DNA from: Chitinophagales bacterium
GTDB lineage: Bacteria; Bacteroidota; Bacteroidia; Chitinophagales; UBA2359
DNA: 64,000 nucleotides
Direction: 5' to 3'
NCBI GenBank assembly: GCA_016787295.1
Contig: JAEUUX010000164.1
Span: 87,302 to 151,301, forward strand
Shown: one piece after another, positions 17,253-27,099 of the stretch
Position numbering within the stretch: the first letter of the stretch is position 1
How the letters are laid out: each line of letters starts with the position of its first letter
Translations under genes and position numbers: made by a program
Notes under the pieces: model-generated
Seen by the model: the letters and a program-made list of their open reading frames with translations, nothing else
Databases searched by the model: none
Told to the model about the DNA's origin: nothing

Positions 17253-18299
17253 ATGCTAAAAAAACTATTTTTCCCTAATGATGATAAAGCCGACCATTTT
17301 GCACCGCTTGACGGTTTGCGTGGTTTGGCAGTGTTGTTGGTGCTATTTGGGCATGCGCGCCTGATAGGTATGCCTTTTCCCAATTTTATGGACATTGACC
17401 AGATTGGTGTAAGCGGAGTGCATCTTTTTTTTGTATTAAGTGCCTATTTGCTTGACCGCCAAATTGCCAATACCTTATTACAACACAAAGCAGATATACG
17501 CTATTGGCTAAATTATTCTTTGCGACGCATATTGCGCATATATCCTTTGTTTTTTCTATCGCTGTTGCTGTATTGTTACCTAACAACGCGTATAAACGTG
17601 GAAGGTGATATGGTATTTGGTCATACAGTTTTACCCAAAAGTATTATCAGATATCTAACCCTACAAAAAGGAGAAGGATTTTATTGGTCTATTCCTGTTG
17701 AGTTTAAGTACTATTTTATCTCTCCTTTTTTAATGCTCTTTTGTCACTATGTTCTTCGATGGAATATTAAACAGATACTACTGTTTTTTATTGTTTGTAT
17801 TGGAGTTTCTATAGCTATAAAAATGAACATAAACCTATCCAAAATATCGACCATTAACTATTTACCTATTTTTTTGATTGGAACTATTTTATCTATCACC
17901 GATTTGTTGAAACAAGATAATTTGTTAAATTGGCAAAAAAAATATGCTAAACTCACAGAAATAATAGGCTGGCTCGCTTTGGGAGGTATATTTATTACCA
18001 ATATTTTGGGATTATCGAGTGCTTATAAAAATGCTATTTTATGGGGCATTGTGCTTTTTGCCACAAAATATGGGTATGGTTGGTTCCGCTATCTATTTAG
18101 TCTATCATTTTTGCGTCTTTGGGGTGTTTTGAGTTTTAGCGCCTATTTACTGCATAGAGCAGTGTTGGGATATGTACATCATGTTGCAAATATACCCAAT
18201 AAAATAGAGTTTTTTGTTTTCTTGGGCTTAACACTGCTTGTTTCGACAATATCTTATCTTTTAATAGAAAAACCGTTAAGCCGCATTCGTCTCCGTTAA
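17253..18299 (+). CDS. Acyltransferase 3 family membrane protein (glycan O-acyltransferase)
   Basis: About 348 residues with some ten membrane segments. The N-terminal DGLRGLAVLLVLFGHARLIG contains the conserved R and H of the acyltransferase-3 (OafA/NodX) fold, followed by GVSGVHLFFVLSAYLLDRQI. These enzymes transfer acetyl or other acyl groups to sugars on the cell surface. I use the ATG at 17253 (MLKKLFFPNDD) rather than the in-frame GTG at 17220, because the family core starts right after it. With the sulfotransferase gene downstream (61-bp gap) and the exporter to the left, glycan decoration is the likely job. Confidence 0.9.
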   Translation: MLKKLFFPNDDKADHFAPLDGLRGLAVLLVLFGHARLIGMPFPNFMDIDQIGVSGVHLFFVLSAYLLDRQIANTLLQHKADIRYWLNYSLRRILRIYPLFFLSLLLYCYLTTRINVEGDMVFGHTVLPKSIIRYLTLQKGEGFYWSIPVEFKYYFISPFLMLFCHYVLRWNIKQILLFFIVCIGVSIAIKMNINLSKISTINYLPIFLIGTILSITDLLKQDNLLNWQKKYAKLTEIIGWLALGGIFITNILGLSSAYKNAILWGIVLFATKYGYGWFRYLFSLSFLRLWGVLSFSAYLLHRAVLGYVHHVANIPNKIEFFVFLGLTLLVSTISYLLIEKPLSRIRLR

Positions 18300-18359
18300 T
18301 TTAGTAGGTATTTTTATATGGCTAAATAGTTTGTTTTTCCCAAAAAAATAATATTATAA

Positions 18360-19454
18360 ATGATATACGATATAGAAAAATTGCGTCAACTGCCTATTTA
18401 CTTTATTGTTGGTGCAGCTCGGTCGGGTACTACTTTGTTGGAAAAAATCCTGAATGCTCATCCAAAGGTAGTCTCTACGGGTGAATTGCGCTATACGATG
18501 GTATTTTTGGATAAATACCGCACCATGACCACCATGCCGCCGCGATTCATGGTCGATATTGATGTATATGAAAAAATGCGCCTCAAAAATGTAGGCAAAG
18601 CCAAACGCGTAGCTGCGGATAGCCAAGCAGTAGAAAAACGACAACGATTTAGACAAATTTTGTCCGAAAATGCTCCCTTGATGGATTATGCTTCGGTATC
18701 CAAACTAATGCTACTTCGTAACCATATAGATAAACTGGAACAAGGAGGTTTGGAAGCACTTGTGAACAAAAATCCTGATTATATTTTTTATGTCAAACAA
18801 CTATTATCACTCTATCCTGCTGCCAAGATAGTAGCATGTATTCGCGACCCAAGAAGCGTTGTTCTATCACATAAACAACACAAAGGTAAAAATGATTTTT
18901 CGCAATATATGGGCGATGATGTGTCGGCAGTAGCCTATTTCTGGAAAGTTTGTAACGACGATATTTTAGCCTTACAACAACAATATCCAAACCAAATTGC
19001 ATTGGTACATTACGAAAAATTGGTGACCGATAAGGAAAATACGCTTCGCAAAATAGCCTCTTTTTTGGATATCTCTTTTCACCCAAATTTGCTCGAACAC
19101 GATAAACACAATGCACTCAAAAAAAAATTACCCGCAGACGACCAACAAACCCAGCAGTGGGAACAGAAAAAACACGACGATTTGCACCGAAATGTCTATA
19201 CAGACCGCTTGGCAGCATGGCAAAACGAACTTAGCTCCGACGAAATAGCCATTGTTAATTATATCTGCCACGAAACAGCTCAAAAATTAGGTTATGATAG
19301 TCATGCTGTTTCTATTAGTTGGAATAAAAAAATGGCTATTGCCCTATCAACTTTTAAAAGCTATCTTGTTTGTAATATATTTATTATTCATTACTACAAA
19401 ATTCCTTTTGCGTTGCGGCAGTTGTTAATCAAGTACCTAAAAATACGAAAATAA
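18360..19454 (+). CDS. Sulfotransferase family protein
   Basis: The 364-residue protein starts with the 5'-PSB (PAPS) binding loop FIVGAARSGTTLLEKILNAHP (residues 15-35) and has the 3'-PB element IVACIRDPRSVVLSHKQH, in which R and S contact the 3'-phosphate. It transfers sulfate from PAPS to a hydroxyl acceptor. Neighbours suggest a surface glycan, but protein or lipid acceptors are possible. No transmembrane segment is clear except a hydrophobic stretch near the end (about 325-345). PAPS synthesis genes are not in the window. Confidence 0.88.
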   Translation: MIYDIEKLRQLPIYFIVGAARSGTTLLEKILNAHPKVVSTGELRYTMVFLDKYRTMTTMPPRFMVDIDVYEKMRLKNVGKAKRVAADSQAVEKRQRFRQILSENAPLMDYASVSKLMLLRNHIDKLEQGGLEALVNKNPDYIFYVKQLLSLYPAAKIVACIRDPRSVVLSHKQHKGKNDFSQYMGDDVSAVAYFWKVCNDDILALQQQYPNQIALVHYEKLVTDKENTLRKIASFLDISFHPNLLEHDKHNALKKKLPADDQQTQQWEQKKHDDLHRNVYTDRLAAWQNELSSDEIAIVNYICHETAQKLGYDSHAVSISWNKKMAIALSTFKSYLVCNIFIIHYYKIPFALRQLLIKYLKIRK

Positions 19455-19578
19455 CAATATCACTTGTCTGTCAAATCAGTATCATCACTATTCCATAAAG
19501 TTGGCGAACTTGGTTCGTCAAAAAATTAGGTTTTGCTCGTTAATCTATCTTTTTGCTTCCATTTTTGCCTATTAATTT

Positions 19579-21588
19579 ATGTTTATTAATTCAAATAACT
19601 ATCAAATATCCACGCTCAATCTGGTTTTGTTATTCTTGCTATTGCCAACTTTGTTGCTCCTCGTTTGGGGACTTAACAAAGGTTTTGACCTTAGCGATGA
19701 AGGGTTTCACATGCTATTGCTCCACTTTCCGAGCGAAAGTGGTGGTTTTAATCGCTATCAATGGCTATTTAGTTGGATGAATTTGGGCATTATTAGCTCC
19801 AAAGTTGTTCGTTTGCTTCTTACGCTTTTGTCATCGGCAATTTTTTCATGGGGATTGTGGCGATGGATACAGTCTAATAGCTTTTTTAAAGAACAACATC
19901 GTTTTTTTAATTTTACTACCCTATACCTATTTATTACGCTGGCTACTTTTGTCAACTATTCGCAACAGCCCCGCACCTTGTCCTACAATAACCTGACGAT
20001 GGTGTTTATGCAGTTGGCAGTAGGAGTATTTTGTTACTTTCTGGTGCTTAACAAACAACAAAAACCTTTGTGGCAACGACTGTTTGCTCTTATTGGTATT
20101 GCGCTGATGCTGGCATTCTTGTGGCTCACCAAATTTCCTGCGGCAATAAGTTTGTTTTTGTTGTTCGTATTTGTATTGTTGGGTACATTACTCAACCAAA
20201 AACCTTCTTTCAAAACCGTTTTAATGGTCATTGGAGGTTCTTTGGTGCTTTGTGTGATTTTTATAGGTGCCTATAGCATACTGACACATAAAAGCATCAC
20301 TAATTTATATGAGTCTACCTTAAGCATTGTTTGGAAGCATTATAGCGAATACAACAAAGGAGTAAATAAATACAACGCCCAACACAACATTTTTTACCTG
20401 CTGATTTCCTATTACAATACCTCCTACAAAGCCATTGTTACAGCCGTTTTCAAGCCTTTCACGGTGCCTTTGTTGTTTTTTGCGCTTAGTGTGTTGTATC
20501 GTTATATCAAAAACAACATTGCTTTTCCGCACAACCAATATGCCTATTGGATAGTTCCTATTGTGGGAATTGGAGTAATGGGTGTATATTTGCTGACCAT
20601 CTTTGCCAACAATTGGCACATCAATGGCGACCGCTACAACCGCAATGCTTTTAATCTATATTTGTTTTCATTAGCTTGTTTGGGGGCGGCTACTTTGGGT
20701 TTTGCTTCTTGGGAATGGTTCAAAAAGTGGTGGCAGCAAGCCGACTATCGTGACCTGTTGTTGATTCTATTTATGTTGTTTATGTTGCCTATTGGCGGAG
20801 CAGCAGGCACCAACAATCCTTTGCCGCTACAATGCACACAACAAGCGTATGCGTGGTGCGCCATTTTCTTTATTATGGGATACTATTTGAGCCGCAAAAC
20901 CGATTTTGCCCTACCACAATGGACATGGTTGTTGGTCTTGGCGGGATTAGTGTGTTCACAAGTTTATCAAGGTTATGCCATGCACCCTTTTCGCTTGAAT
21001 GGCAACATGTTTAACCAAAAACAACAAATCAAAGACATTCCACTTGCCGCTGGAGTGTATGTGGATAGCCGTACTAAAAACATGGTACAACGAATCTATA
21101 ACCTTATCCACGACCGCACCAAATTTGAAGAAGGCGACCCTATTATCTCATTTACCTATAATCCCGGTATTACATATCTTATGGGAGGTGTTAGCCCAAC
21201 ATCACCTTATTACAAAAATGAACGCAACTTTTTTGACCGTAATTGTTTCAATATCATGAAAGCCTCGCTGCCCAACCTACATAATACCATCATAATAGAT
21301 TACAGTGACCGCCGCATTTCGTCGGAACTAAAAAACTGCTTCCTGATGCAAGGCATAGACCTTGAAGGCACTTATCTTAAAATAGGTACCGTTCCTTATT
21401 ATCGAAGCAAAAACAGAAAATTGGCAATTTATGCACCTAAACACCTCCTCATTACACCTCCCACAGAAGAGGAACTTTCCGAACCTGCTAACCAAGACCT
21501 TAAAATGCCCAGCGATGAAAAAAATAATGCCGCTGATGAAAAAACAACACAGCCCGACGAGGAAGAGGAATTTGACGACATTCATTAA
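19579..21588 (+). CDS. Large polytopic membrane protein, GT-C glycosyltransferase-like
   Basis: The 669-residue protein has about eleven transmembrane segments in its first 470 residues. The first outer loop carries GFDLSDEGFHMLLLHFP, and the acidic DLSDE resembles the catalytic acidic motif of GT-C enzymes. A soluble domain of about 150 residues follows, and the last 45 residues are acidic and repetitive (PTEEELSEP...DEEEEFDDIH). The call is from topology and the loop motif; no family signature is certain. It is on the same strand as the sulfotransferase and acyltransferase genes and probably builds or modifies the same surface glycan or a glycoprotein. Confidence 0.6.
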   Translation: MFINSNNYQISTLNLVLLFLLLPTLLLLVWGLNKGFDLSDEGFHMLLLHFPSESGGFNRYQWLFSWMNLGIISSKVVRLLLTLLSSAIFSWGLWRWIQSNSFFKEQHRFFNFTTLYLFITLATFVNYSQQPRTLSYNNLTMVFMQLAVGVFCYFLVLNKQQKPLWQRLFALIGIALMLAFLWLTKFPAAISLFLLFVFVLLGTLLNQKPSFKTVLMVIGGSLVLCVIFIGAYSILTHKSITNLYESTLSIVWKHYSEYNKGVNKYNAQHNIFYLLISYYNTSYKAIVTAVFKPFTVPLLFFALSVLYRYIKNNIAFPHNQYAYWIVPIVGIGVMGVYLLTIFANNWHINGDRYNRNAFNLYLFSLACLGAATLGFASWEWFKKWWQQADYRDLLLILFMLFMLPIGGAAGTNNPLPLQCTQQAYAWCAIFFIMGYYLSRKTDFALPQWTWLLVLAGLVCSQVYQGYAMHPFRLNGNMFNQKQQIKDIPLAAGVYVDSRTKNMVQRIYNLIHDRTKFEEGDPIISFTYNPGITYLMGGVSPTSPYYKNERNFFDRNCFNIMKASLPNLHNTIIIDYSDRRISSELKNCFLMQGIDLEGTYLKIGTVPYYRSKNRKLAIYAPKHLLITPPTEEELSEPANQDLKMPSDEKNNAADEKTTQPDEEEEFDDIH

Positions 21589-21812
21589 TTGGGTATTTTC
21601 AAATCATTACACACAGGCAAGATAGATAAACACAAAACTTCAACAAAAATCAATACACAAACAAATGCCATCTTTGGCAACAGGAACATATTTTGTTGTT
21701 CGAATAAAATTTTATTAGTATTCAACATAAATTTCGCTCCCCCCAAAGTCCCACCATTCACTCCATCAATCTAACAAATAACATTATTATACTATATTAT
21801 ACGTAATACAAC

Positions 21813-22985
21813 ATGTCTTTGTCTTTTAACAACACCCAAATAGCATTTGCACACCTTTCTAACATGCAATTGCGAAAAAGCTTTTATTTGTTCAAAGTAA
21901 TGAACAACAACCATTTGGTGAGTGTTGGCACGCGCCTAACCAATATGGCATTGGCTTTTCGCTTGCCTGTTAGTCCATTTATCCGTCCTACATTTTTTGA
22001 CCATTTTTGTGGTGGTGAAACCCTTGAAGATTCAAAGGATAATATCGCAGCTTTGGGCAAATACAACGTCAAAACATTGTTGGACTATAGTGTCGAAGGT
22101 AAAGAAACCGACACCGATTTTGACCACAGCCTGCAACAATTGTTGGCAGGTGTGGCTTTTGCCAAAAACAACCCATATGTGCCAGTGGTGGTTGCCAAAA
22201 TTACAGGCATGGCTCGCTTTAGTTTGTTGGAACAATACCACGCAGGCGAAACCCTGCAACCCAAACAGCAAAAACAATGGACACGCCTGCGCGAACGCTT
22301 GCATACACTTTGCAAAGCCGCCCAACAAGCTAATATCATACTTTACTTTGATGCCGAAGAAAGTTGGATACAAATTGCTCTCGACGACCTCATCAGCGAA
22401 ATGATGCGTACCTATAACCGCGAAAAAGCCATCGTCTACAACACTGTCCAGCTCTATCGGCACGACCGCCTTGCATACCTAAAAGCTGCTCATAGAACCG
22501 CTCAAAAAGAAGGCTATCTCCTTGGGGTGAAGTTGGTGCGCGGTGCCTACATGGAAAAAGAACGACAACGCGCCCAAGACAAAGGCTATCCCTCACCGAT
22601 TCAACCCGATAAAGCCGCCAGCGACCACGATTTTGATGCAGCTTTGTCTTATTGCATAGACCACATTGAAGACATTGCTTTTTGTTGTGCCTCCCACAAC
22701 GAAGTCAGTAATTTGTACTTATGCGAATTGATGCAAAACCACAACATTCCAGCCCAACACCCACACGTTTGGTTTGCACAACTCTATGGCATGAGCGACA
22801 ACCTTTCTTTCAATTTGGCACACGAAGGCTACAATGTTGGCAAATATCTGCCATATGGCCCATTGCGCGACGTAATGCCCTACCTCATCAGACGCGCTCA
22901 AGAAAACACTTCTGTAGCAGGACAAATGAGCCGCCAATTGCAATTGTTCCAGAAAGAAATGATTAGAAGAGGCTTGAAATACTAA
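21813..22985 (+). CDS. Proline dehydrogenase
   Basis: The 390-residue protein is a monofunctional proline dehydrogenase, the flavoenzyme that oxidises proline to pyrroline-5-carboxylate and passes electrons to quinone. Characteristic blocks are LLDYSVEGKE, IILYFDAEESWIQ, AIVYNTVQLYRHDRL, GVKLVRGAYMEKERQRA and, near the end, YGPLRDVMPYLIRRAQENTS, all contributing to the FAD and substrate site. The P5C dehydrogenase half found in PutA fusions is absent, and no P5CDH gene is nearby. It is transcribed alone, with 224 bp of non-coding sequence ahead of it. Confidence 0.93.
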   Translation: MSLSFNNTQIAFAHLSNMQLRKSFYLFKVMNNNHLVSVGTRLTNMALAFRLPVSPFIRPTFFDHFCGGETLEDSKDNIAALGKYNVKTLLDYSVEGKETDTDFDHSLQQLLAGVAFAKNNPYVPVVVAKITGMARFSLLEQYHAGETLQPKQQKQWTRLRERLHTLCKAAQQANIILYFDAEESWIQIALDDLISEMMRTYNREKAIVYNTVQLYRHDRLAYLKAAHRTAQKEGYLLGVKLVRGAYMEKERQRAQDKGYPSPIQPDKAASDHDFDAALSYCIDHIEDIAFCCASHNEVSNLYLCELMQNHNIPAQHPHVWFAQLYGMSDNLSFNLAHEGYNVGKYLPYGPLRDVMPYLIRRAQENTSVAGQMSRQLQLFQKEMIRRGLKY

Positions 22986-23073
22986 AATATTTGCTACTTT
23001 TGGCAACTCAACAATGTTGTCAAAAAAAATAACCCAAAAAATCCAAAAAAAATCGACAAAAAAAAGCATAGCA

Positions 23074-23104
23074 TTTGCGCCACCAAAAAAAAGTCGTACC
23101 TTTG
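23074..23104 (+). promoter_or_regulatory. Bacteroidota sigma-70-type promoter for the L28-L33-DUF4295 operon
   Basis: TTTG at 23074-23077 and TACCTTTG at 23097-23104 are 19 bp apart, a match to the TTTG / TAnnTTTG consensus of Bacteroidota housekeeping promoters. The start codon of rpmB lies 39 bp after the -7 box. Confidence 0.85.
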
Positions 23105-23142
23105 CACGCTGAAATAAAAACACCCTAAATAAACATAGCGAT

Positions 23143-23367
23143 ATGTCTAGAATTTGTGACTTAACAGGCAAACGCCCCATCACAGGAAACAAAGTTTCCC
23201 ACTCTAACCGTAAAACCAAACGTTGGTTTTATCCTAACTTGCAAACTAAAAAATTCTATGTGCCAGAAGAGGATATGTGGATTACTCTAAAAGTATCGAC
23301 TTCGGCGATTCGTACTATCAACAAAAAAGGTGTTTACCAATACCTCAAAGAATTGAGCCAAGCGTAA
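23143..23367 (+). CDS. rpmB: 50S ribosomal protein L28
   Basis: The 74-residue basic protein begins MSRICDLTGKRPITGNKVSHSNRKTKR, the typical L28 opening, and continues RWFYPNLQTKKFYVPEE. It is a component of the large ribosomal subunit. It is the first gene of a three-gene set with L33 and a DUF4295 protein, an arrangement seen across Bacteroidota. The promoter is well matched. Confidence 0.98.
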   Translation: MSRICDLTGKRPITGNKVSHSNRKTKRWFYPNLQTKKFYVPEEDMWITLKVSTSAIRTINKKGVYQYLKELSQA

Positions 23368-23469
23368 TACTTGCTTTTGATAGATCGTTTTTGCGCAATC
23401 GCGCTACATGGCAGACACCCCAATATGTGTGTCTAATTTGAGTGTTCATCTAAAAAATTTAACAACATC

Positions 23470-23658
23470 ATGGCAAAAAAAGCTAAAGAAAACCGCATAC
23501 AGGTCATCTTAGAATGCACTGAACATGCCTCTTCAGGTATGCCGGGAATGTCGCGCTATGTTACTAGCAAAAACCGCAAAAATACGCCAAGTCGTATCGA
23601 GTTGCGCAAATACAATCCCGTTTTGAAACGTTATACCGTTCATAAAGAAATTAAGTAA
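23470..23658 (+). CDS. rpmG: 50S ribosomal protein L33
   Basis: The 62-residue protein has the L33 pattern [56 protein letters not shown]. The zinc-ribbon cysteines found in some L33 forms are absent apart from one C in LECTEH, so this is the cysteine-poor C(-) form. It lies 102 bp after rpmB. Confidence 0.97.
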   Translation: MAKKAKENRIQVILECTEHASSGMPGMSRYVTSKNRKNTPSRIELRKYNPVLKRYTVHKEIK

Positions 23659-23708
23659 CTATTTTTTTGCCGAATTTCGCGCTTACTTAGGCTCGTGGAA
23701 TCGGCATG

Positions 23709-23734
23709 ACGGACTCATTGTGTTTATTGTCCGT
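23709..23734 (+). terminator. Small hairpin between L33 and DUF4295 genes
   Basis: ACGGAC (23709-23714) pairs with GTCCGT (23729-23734) and is followed by a T-rich run. It may attenuate transcription or mark an RNA processing site inside the operon. Weak evidence. Confidence 0.35.
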
Positions 23735-23781
23735 TTTCATTTTTTAATTTCCATTGTTAAACACCTAAAATTTTAATTGCT

Positions 23782-23952
23782 ATGGCAAAAGTCAGTAAGA
23801 ACGCAAAAGTAGGTAAACGTGGTGCAGCCGATGGTGGTAAAAACCATGTGAAAATCGTAGTGAGCGAGCGCGACCCTAAAACAGGTGCCTACGTTTATAA
23901 AGAAAAAATGGTACACAAAGACAAATTAGAAGAAACATTGAAAAGCTTCTAA
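23782..23952 (+). CDS. DUF4295 family small basic protein
   Basis: The 56-residue frame starts MAKVSKNAKVGKRGAADGGK and ends KDKLEETLKSF, with a stop at 23950-23952. It matches DUF4295, a small Bacteroidota-specific protein that follows rpmB and rpmG in most genomes of the phylum. Its basic N-terminus and position suggest a ribosome-associated role, but the function is not established. In many relatives ftsY comes next; here a terminator and clpB follow instead. Confidence 0.92.
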   Translation: MAKVSKNAKVGKRGAADGGKNHVKIVVSERDPKTGAYVYKEKMVHKDKLEETLKSF

Positions 23953-24029
23953 GCTAAACCATACCTTTTTTAATCAATAGCCTGCAAATTCATTGGATTT
24001 GTAAACGGTTGCTTATTATACAATATCCT

Positions 24030-24062
24030 CACCTAAGTCAAATTAACTTAGGTGGGATTTTT
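24030..24062 (+). terminator. Rho-independent terminator after the L28-L33-DUF4295 operon
   Basis: CACCTAAGT (24030-24038) and ACTTAGGTG (24046-24054) form a 9-bp stem with a 7-nt loop, followed by GGATTTTTT. Confidence 0.85.
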
Positions 24063-24080
24063 TGTGCGCATATCATTAAA

Positions 24081-24122
24081 AAAATCCTACCAGATTCCAT
24101 TAATGGAGTTTGGTAGGATTTT
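24081..24122. terminator. Bidirectional terminator between the ribosomal operon and clpB
   Basis: AAAATCCTACCA (24081-24092) and TGGTAGGATTTT (24111-24122) form a 12-bp stem flanked by A and T runs on both sides, so it can end transcripts arriving from either direction. It lies just past the stop codon of clpB on the minus strand. Confidence 0.85.
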
Positions 24123-24127
24123 TAATA

Positions 24128-26743
24128 TTAGCTAACAGCCGCGCTTGTGTCATTGTAAAACACCAAATTACCATTAACCGCATCAATAATCATCGGTTGT
24201 TCTTTGGTGAATTCACCCAATAATATCTTTTTGGATAGCGGGTTCACAATTTCTTGCTGGATTAGACGTTTTAGCGGACGAGCGCCCATTTGTATGTCAT
24301 AGCCATAGTCGGACAACCATTTGAGAGCATCGTAGGTCAATTCTATCTTGAGGTCTTGTTGTGCCAACAGTTTTTCGACACCTGCCAACTGGATTTTCAC
24401 AATATCAGCAATTTCGCTTTGCAACAAAGGTTTGAACATGATAATTTCGTCTATACGGTTCAAAAATTCGGGACGCAGGGTTTCGCGCAACAAATTTAGT
24501 ACCTCCACTTTGGTAGTTTCATAAACACCCAAAGCTTGTTTTGCCGATTTCACACCTTCAAAATTTTGTTGAATGATGTGACTACCCAAATTGGAAGTCA
24601 TAATGACGATAGTGTTTTTGAAATTCACCATACGACCTTTGTTGTCGGTGAGGCGACCATCATCTAACACTTGCAATAAGACATTAAACACATCGGGATG
24701 TGCTTTTTCAATTTCGTCCAACAACACTACAGAATAAGGTTTGCGACGAACGGATTCGGTCAATTGTCCGCCTTCTTCATAGCCCACATAGCCCGGAGGC
24801 GCACCTACCAAGCGCGAAACGGTATGTTTTTCTTGGTATTCGGACATATCAATGCGGGTTAGGGCGTTTTCATCATTGAAAAGATAATCGGCTAAGGCTT
24901 TTGCCAATTCGGTTTTGCCCACGCCTGTTGTTCCCAAAAAGATGAACGAACCAATAGGACGTTTGGGGTCTTGCAAACCCGCTCGGCTACGACGAATAGC
25001 ATCAGCAATGGCTGTAATAGCTTCCTCTTGTCCCACCACACGTTGGTGTAGCTCGCCTTCTAAGCGCAACAATTTTTGTTTTTCACCTTCCAACATTTTG
25101 GTCACGGGAATGTGTGTCCATTTAGCAACCACTTCTGCAATATCTTCGGCGGTCACTTCTTCTTTGATGATTCGCTGGTGCGACGATGCTGCTAACTGTT
25201 TTTCGTATGTTTTTACGGCATCTTCTGCTTCTTTGATTTTGCCATAGCGCAACTCAGCCACCTTGCCATAATCACCTGTTCTTTCGGCTTGTTCGGCTTG
25301 CAGTTTGTAGTCCTCTATTTGGTGGCGTTGTTGCTGGATTGCTTCGATAACGTCTTTTTCGGCTTTCCATTGTGCCAAAAACTCGTCGCGTTGTGTGTTG
25401 AGACGGCTCAATTTTTGGTTGATGTCAGCAATTTTTGCGGTATCGTTTTCGCGTTTAATGGCTTCGCGCTCAATCTCCAATTGCCGGATTTTGCGTTCTG
25501 CCTCATCCAATTCTGTCGGTAAAGAGTTCATCTCTAATCGCAACTTAGCAGCGGCTTCGTCGATAAGGTCGATGGCTTTATCGGGCAAAAAGCGGTCGGT
25601 GATGTAGCGGTTAGACAATTCGGCGGCGGCAATAATTGCTTCGTCTTTGATTTGGACTTTGTGATGGTTTTCGTAGCGTTCTTTGATACCACGCAAAATA
25701 GAAATAGAGTCCTCGACAGATGGTTCTTCTATCATCACTTTTTGAAAACGGCGTTCGAGGGCTTTGTCTTTCTCAAAATACTTTTGGTATTCGTTCAAAG
25801 TTGTTGCCCCAACAGCGCGCAATTCGCCACGTGCCAAAGCGGGTTTTAGGATATTAGCGGCATCTAAAGCACCTTCTGTTGCACCTGCGCCAATGAGGGT
25901 GTGAATTTCGTCGATAAACAAAATAACACGATCTTCGGCCTTGCTGATGTCTTTGATAACCGCTTTTAGGCGTTCCTCAAATTCGCCGCGAAACTTAGCA
26001 CCAGCCATCAATTCGCCCATATCTAAAGAATAAATCACTTTGTCCTTGAGGTTTTCGGGTACGTCGCCACGAATGATTCGGTGAGCAATGCCTTCGGCAA
26101 TGGCAGTTTTCCCCACGCCCGGCTCACCCACCAAAATGGGATTGTTTTTGCCACGACGCGACAAGATGTGCAATACACGCCGAATCTCCTCGTCGCGCCC
26201 AATAACAGGGTCTAACTTGCCTTGTTGTGCCATATCGTTGAAATTTAGAGCATATTTCTCCAAGGCATTAAATCGTTCTTCGGCGCTTTGAGAGCTAATT
26301 TTTTCGCCTTTACGCAATTCGGTGATAGCAGACAGCAAGCCTTTGTCGCTCAAACCTTCGTCTTTGAGCAATTGTGCCGCCTCGCCACCAACTTCTAAAA
26401 TGCCACGTAAAAGATGTTCGACGGATACAAATTCGTCTTTGTTTTGTTTGGCTAATTGTTGTGCCTTATGTAGTGCTTGGTTGAGGCTGCTGCCAGTATA
26501 GACTTGGGTGCTACCGCCCACAACGCGCGACATCCTCCCCAAAGTATTGTCTACATTGTTGACTAAGCGTTGTATATTCACACCATTTTTTTTCAACAAA
26601 TAGGCAGTTACTTTTTCGTCATTGTCCAATAAGGCTTTGAGCAAGTGAATAGATTCTATGGTAGCATGTTGTCGGTTCATCGCTTCGCCTTGAGCCGCCG
26701 CTAAGGCTTCTTGCGATTTAATGGTGAATTGATTAAGGTTCAT
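24128..26743 (-). CDS. clpB: ATP-dependent disaggregase ClpB
   Basis: The 871-residue AAA+ chaperone rescues aggregated proteins together with DnaK. It has the N-terminal Clp-N repeats (1-145), the first AAA+ module with Walker A GEPGVGKT at 206-213 and Walker [12 protein letters not shown], a coiled-coil middle domain (about 410-535), and the second AAA+ module with GTTGVGKT near 603-610 and [16 protein letters not shown]. The middle domain and the lack of an IGL/F ClpP-binding loop separate it from ClpA/ClpC. Length is normal and it is monocistronic. I see no HrcA CIRCE-type inverted repeat in the 350 bp upstream. Confidence 0.97.
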   Translation of the reverse strand: MNLNQFTIKSQEALAAAQGEAMNRQHATIESIHLLKALLDNDEKVTAYLLKKNGVNIQRLVNNVDNTLGRMSRVVGGSTQVYTGSSLNQALHKAQQLAKQNKDEFVSVEHLLRGILEVGGEAAQLLKDEGLSDKGLLSAITELRKGEKISSQSAEERFNALEKYALNFNDMAQQGKLDPVIGRDEEIRRVLHILSRRGKNNPILVGEPGVGKTAIAEGIAHRIIRGDVPENLKDKVIYSLDMGELMAGAKFRGEFEERLKAVIKDISKAEDRVILFIDEIHTLIGAGATEGALDAANILKPALARGELRAVGATTLNEYQKYFEKDKALERRFQKVMIEEPSVEDSISILRGIKERYENHHKVQIKDEAIIAAAELSNRYITDRFLPDKAIDLIDEAAAKLRLEMNSLPTELDEAERKIRQLEIEREAIKRENDTAKIADINQKLSRLNTQRDEFLAQWKAEKDVIEAIQQQRHQIEDYKLQAEQAERTGDYGKVAELRYGKIKEAEDAVKTYEKQLAASSHQRIIKEEVTAEDIAEVVAKWTHIPVTKMLEGEKQKLLRLEGELHQRVVGQEEAITAIADAIRRSRAGLQDPKRPIGSFIFLGTTGVGKTELAKALADYLFNDENALTRIDMSEYQEKHTVSRLVGAPPGYVGYEEGGQLTESVRRKPYSVVLLDEIEKAHPDVFNVLLQVLDDGRLTDNKGRMVNFKNTIVIMTSNLGSHIIQQNFEGVKSAKQALGVYETTKVEVLNLLRETLRPEFLNRIDEIIMFKPLLQSEIADIVKIQLAGVEKLLAQQDLKIELTYDALKWLSDYGYDIQMGARPLKRLIQQEIVNPLSKKILLGEFTKEQPMIIDAVNGNLVFYNDTSAAVS

Positions 26744-27099
26744 TATTATATACTTTTATTATGTTAGTGGGATAGGGTAAAATTTTTTGGGAAAACCATA
26801 AATTTAACGTACTTTTGCACCCAAATCCTGGTTACTTAATCATTTACAAATAGCATACCGACTTGAATGAAAGGGAACAACACTGTAAAAATGTCATAAA
26901 TCTTTTTATTTGTCTGTCAAAACAGCAACATACCATAAAAGATTGTGCCATTTTTGCAGTTTTTTTATCGAAAGAAAATTGCTGATGCAACCTAATAGCA
27001 AGTTGTTACGTCTATTAAATGCAAAATTAACCATTTTTAATCACACTCTCTCTATTGTTTTTGTGTTAAAAAAATAAAAATTTCTAAATAATTTTTTCC
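26744..27099. other. 356-bp intergenic region between divergent clpB and the C25 peptidase gene
   Basis: This stretch contains a good plus-strand promoter (26786-26817) and otherwise no open frame with coding character. About 280 bp lie between that promoter and the peptidase ATG, so the transcript would have a long leader, or a small RNA could be made here. No strong hairpin is evident. Confidence 0.6.
26786..26817 (+). promoter_or_regulatory. Bacteroidota-type promoter reading toward the C25 peptidase gene
   Basis: TTTG at 26786-26789 and TACTTTTG at 26810-26817 are 20 bp apart, fitting the TTTG/TAnnTTTG consensus. It lies 283 bp before the ATG at 27100. Confidence 0.6.

Noticed and set aside
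7287..21588. Genomic island or prophage
   Set aside because: No integrase, attachment repeats, tRNA junction or transposase is seen; base composition looks like the rest.
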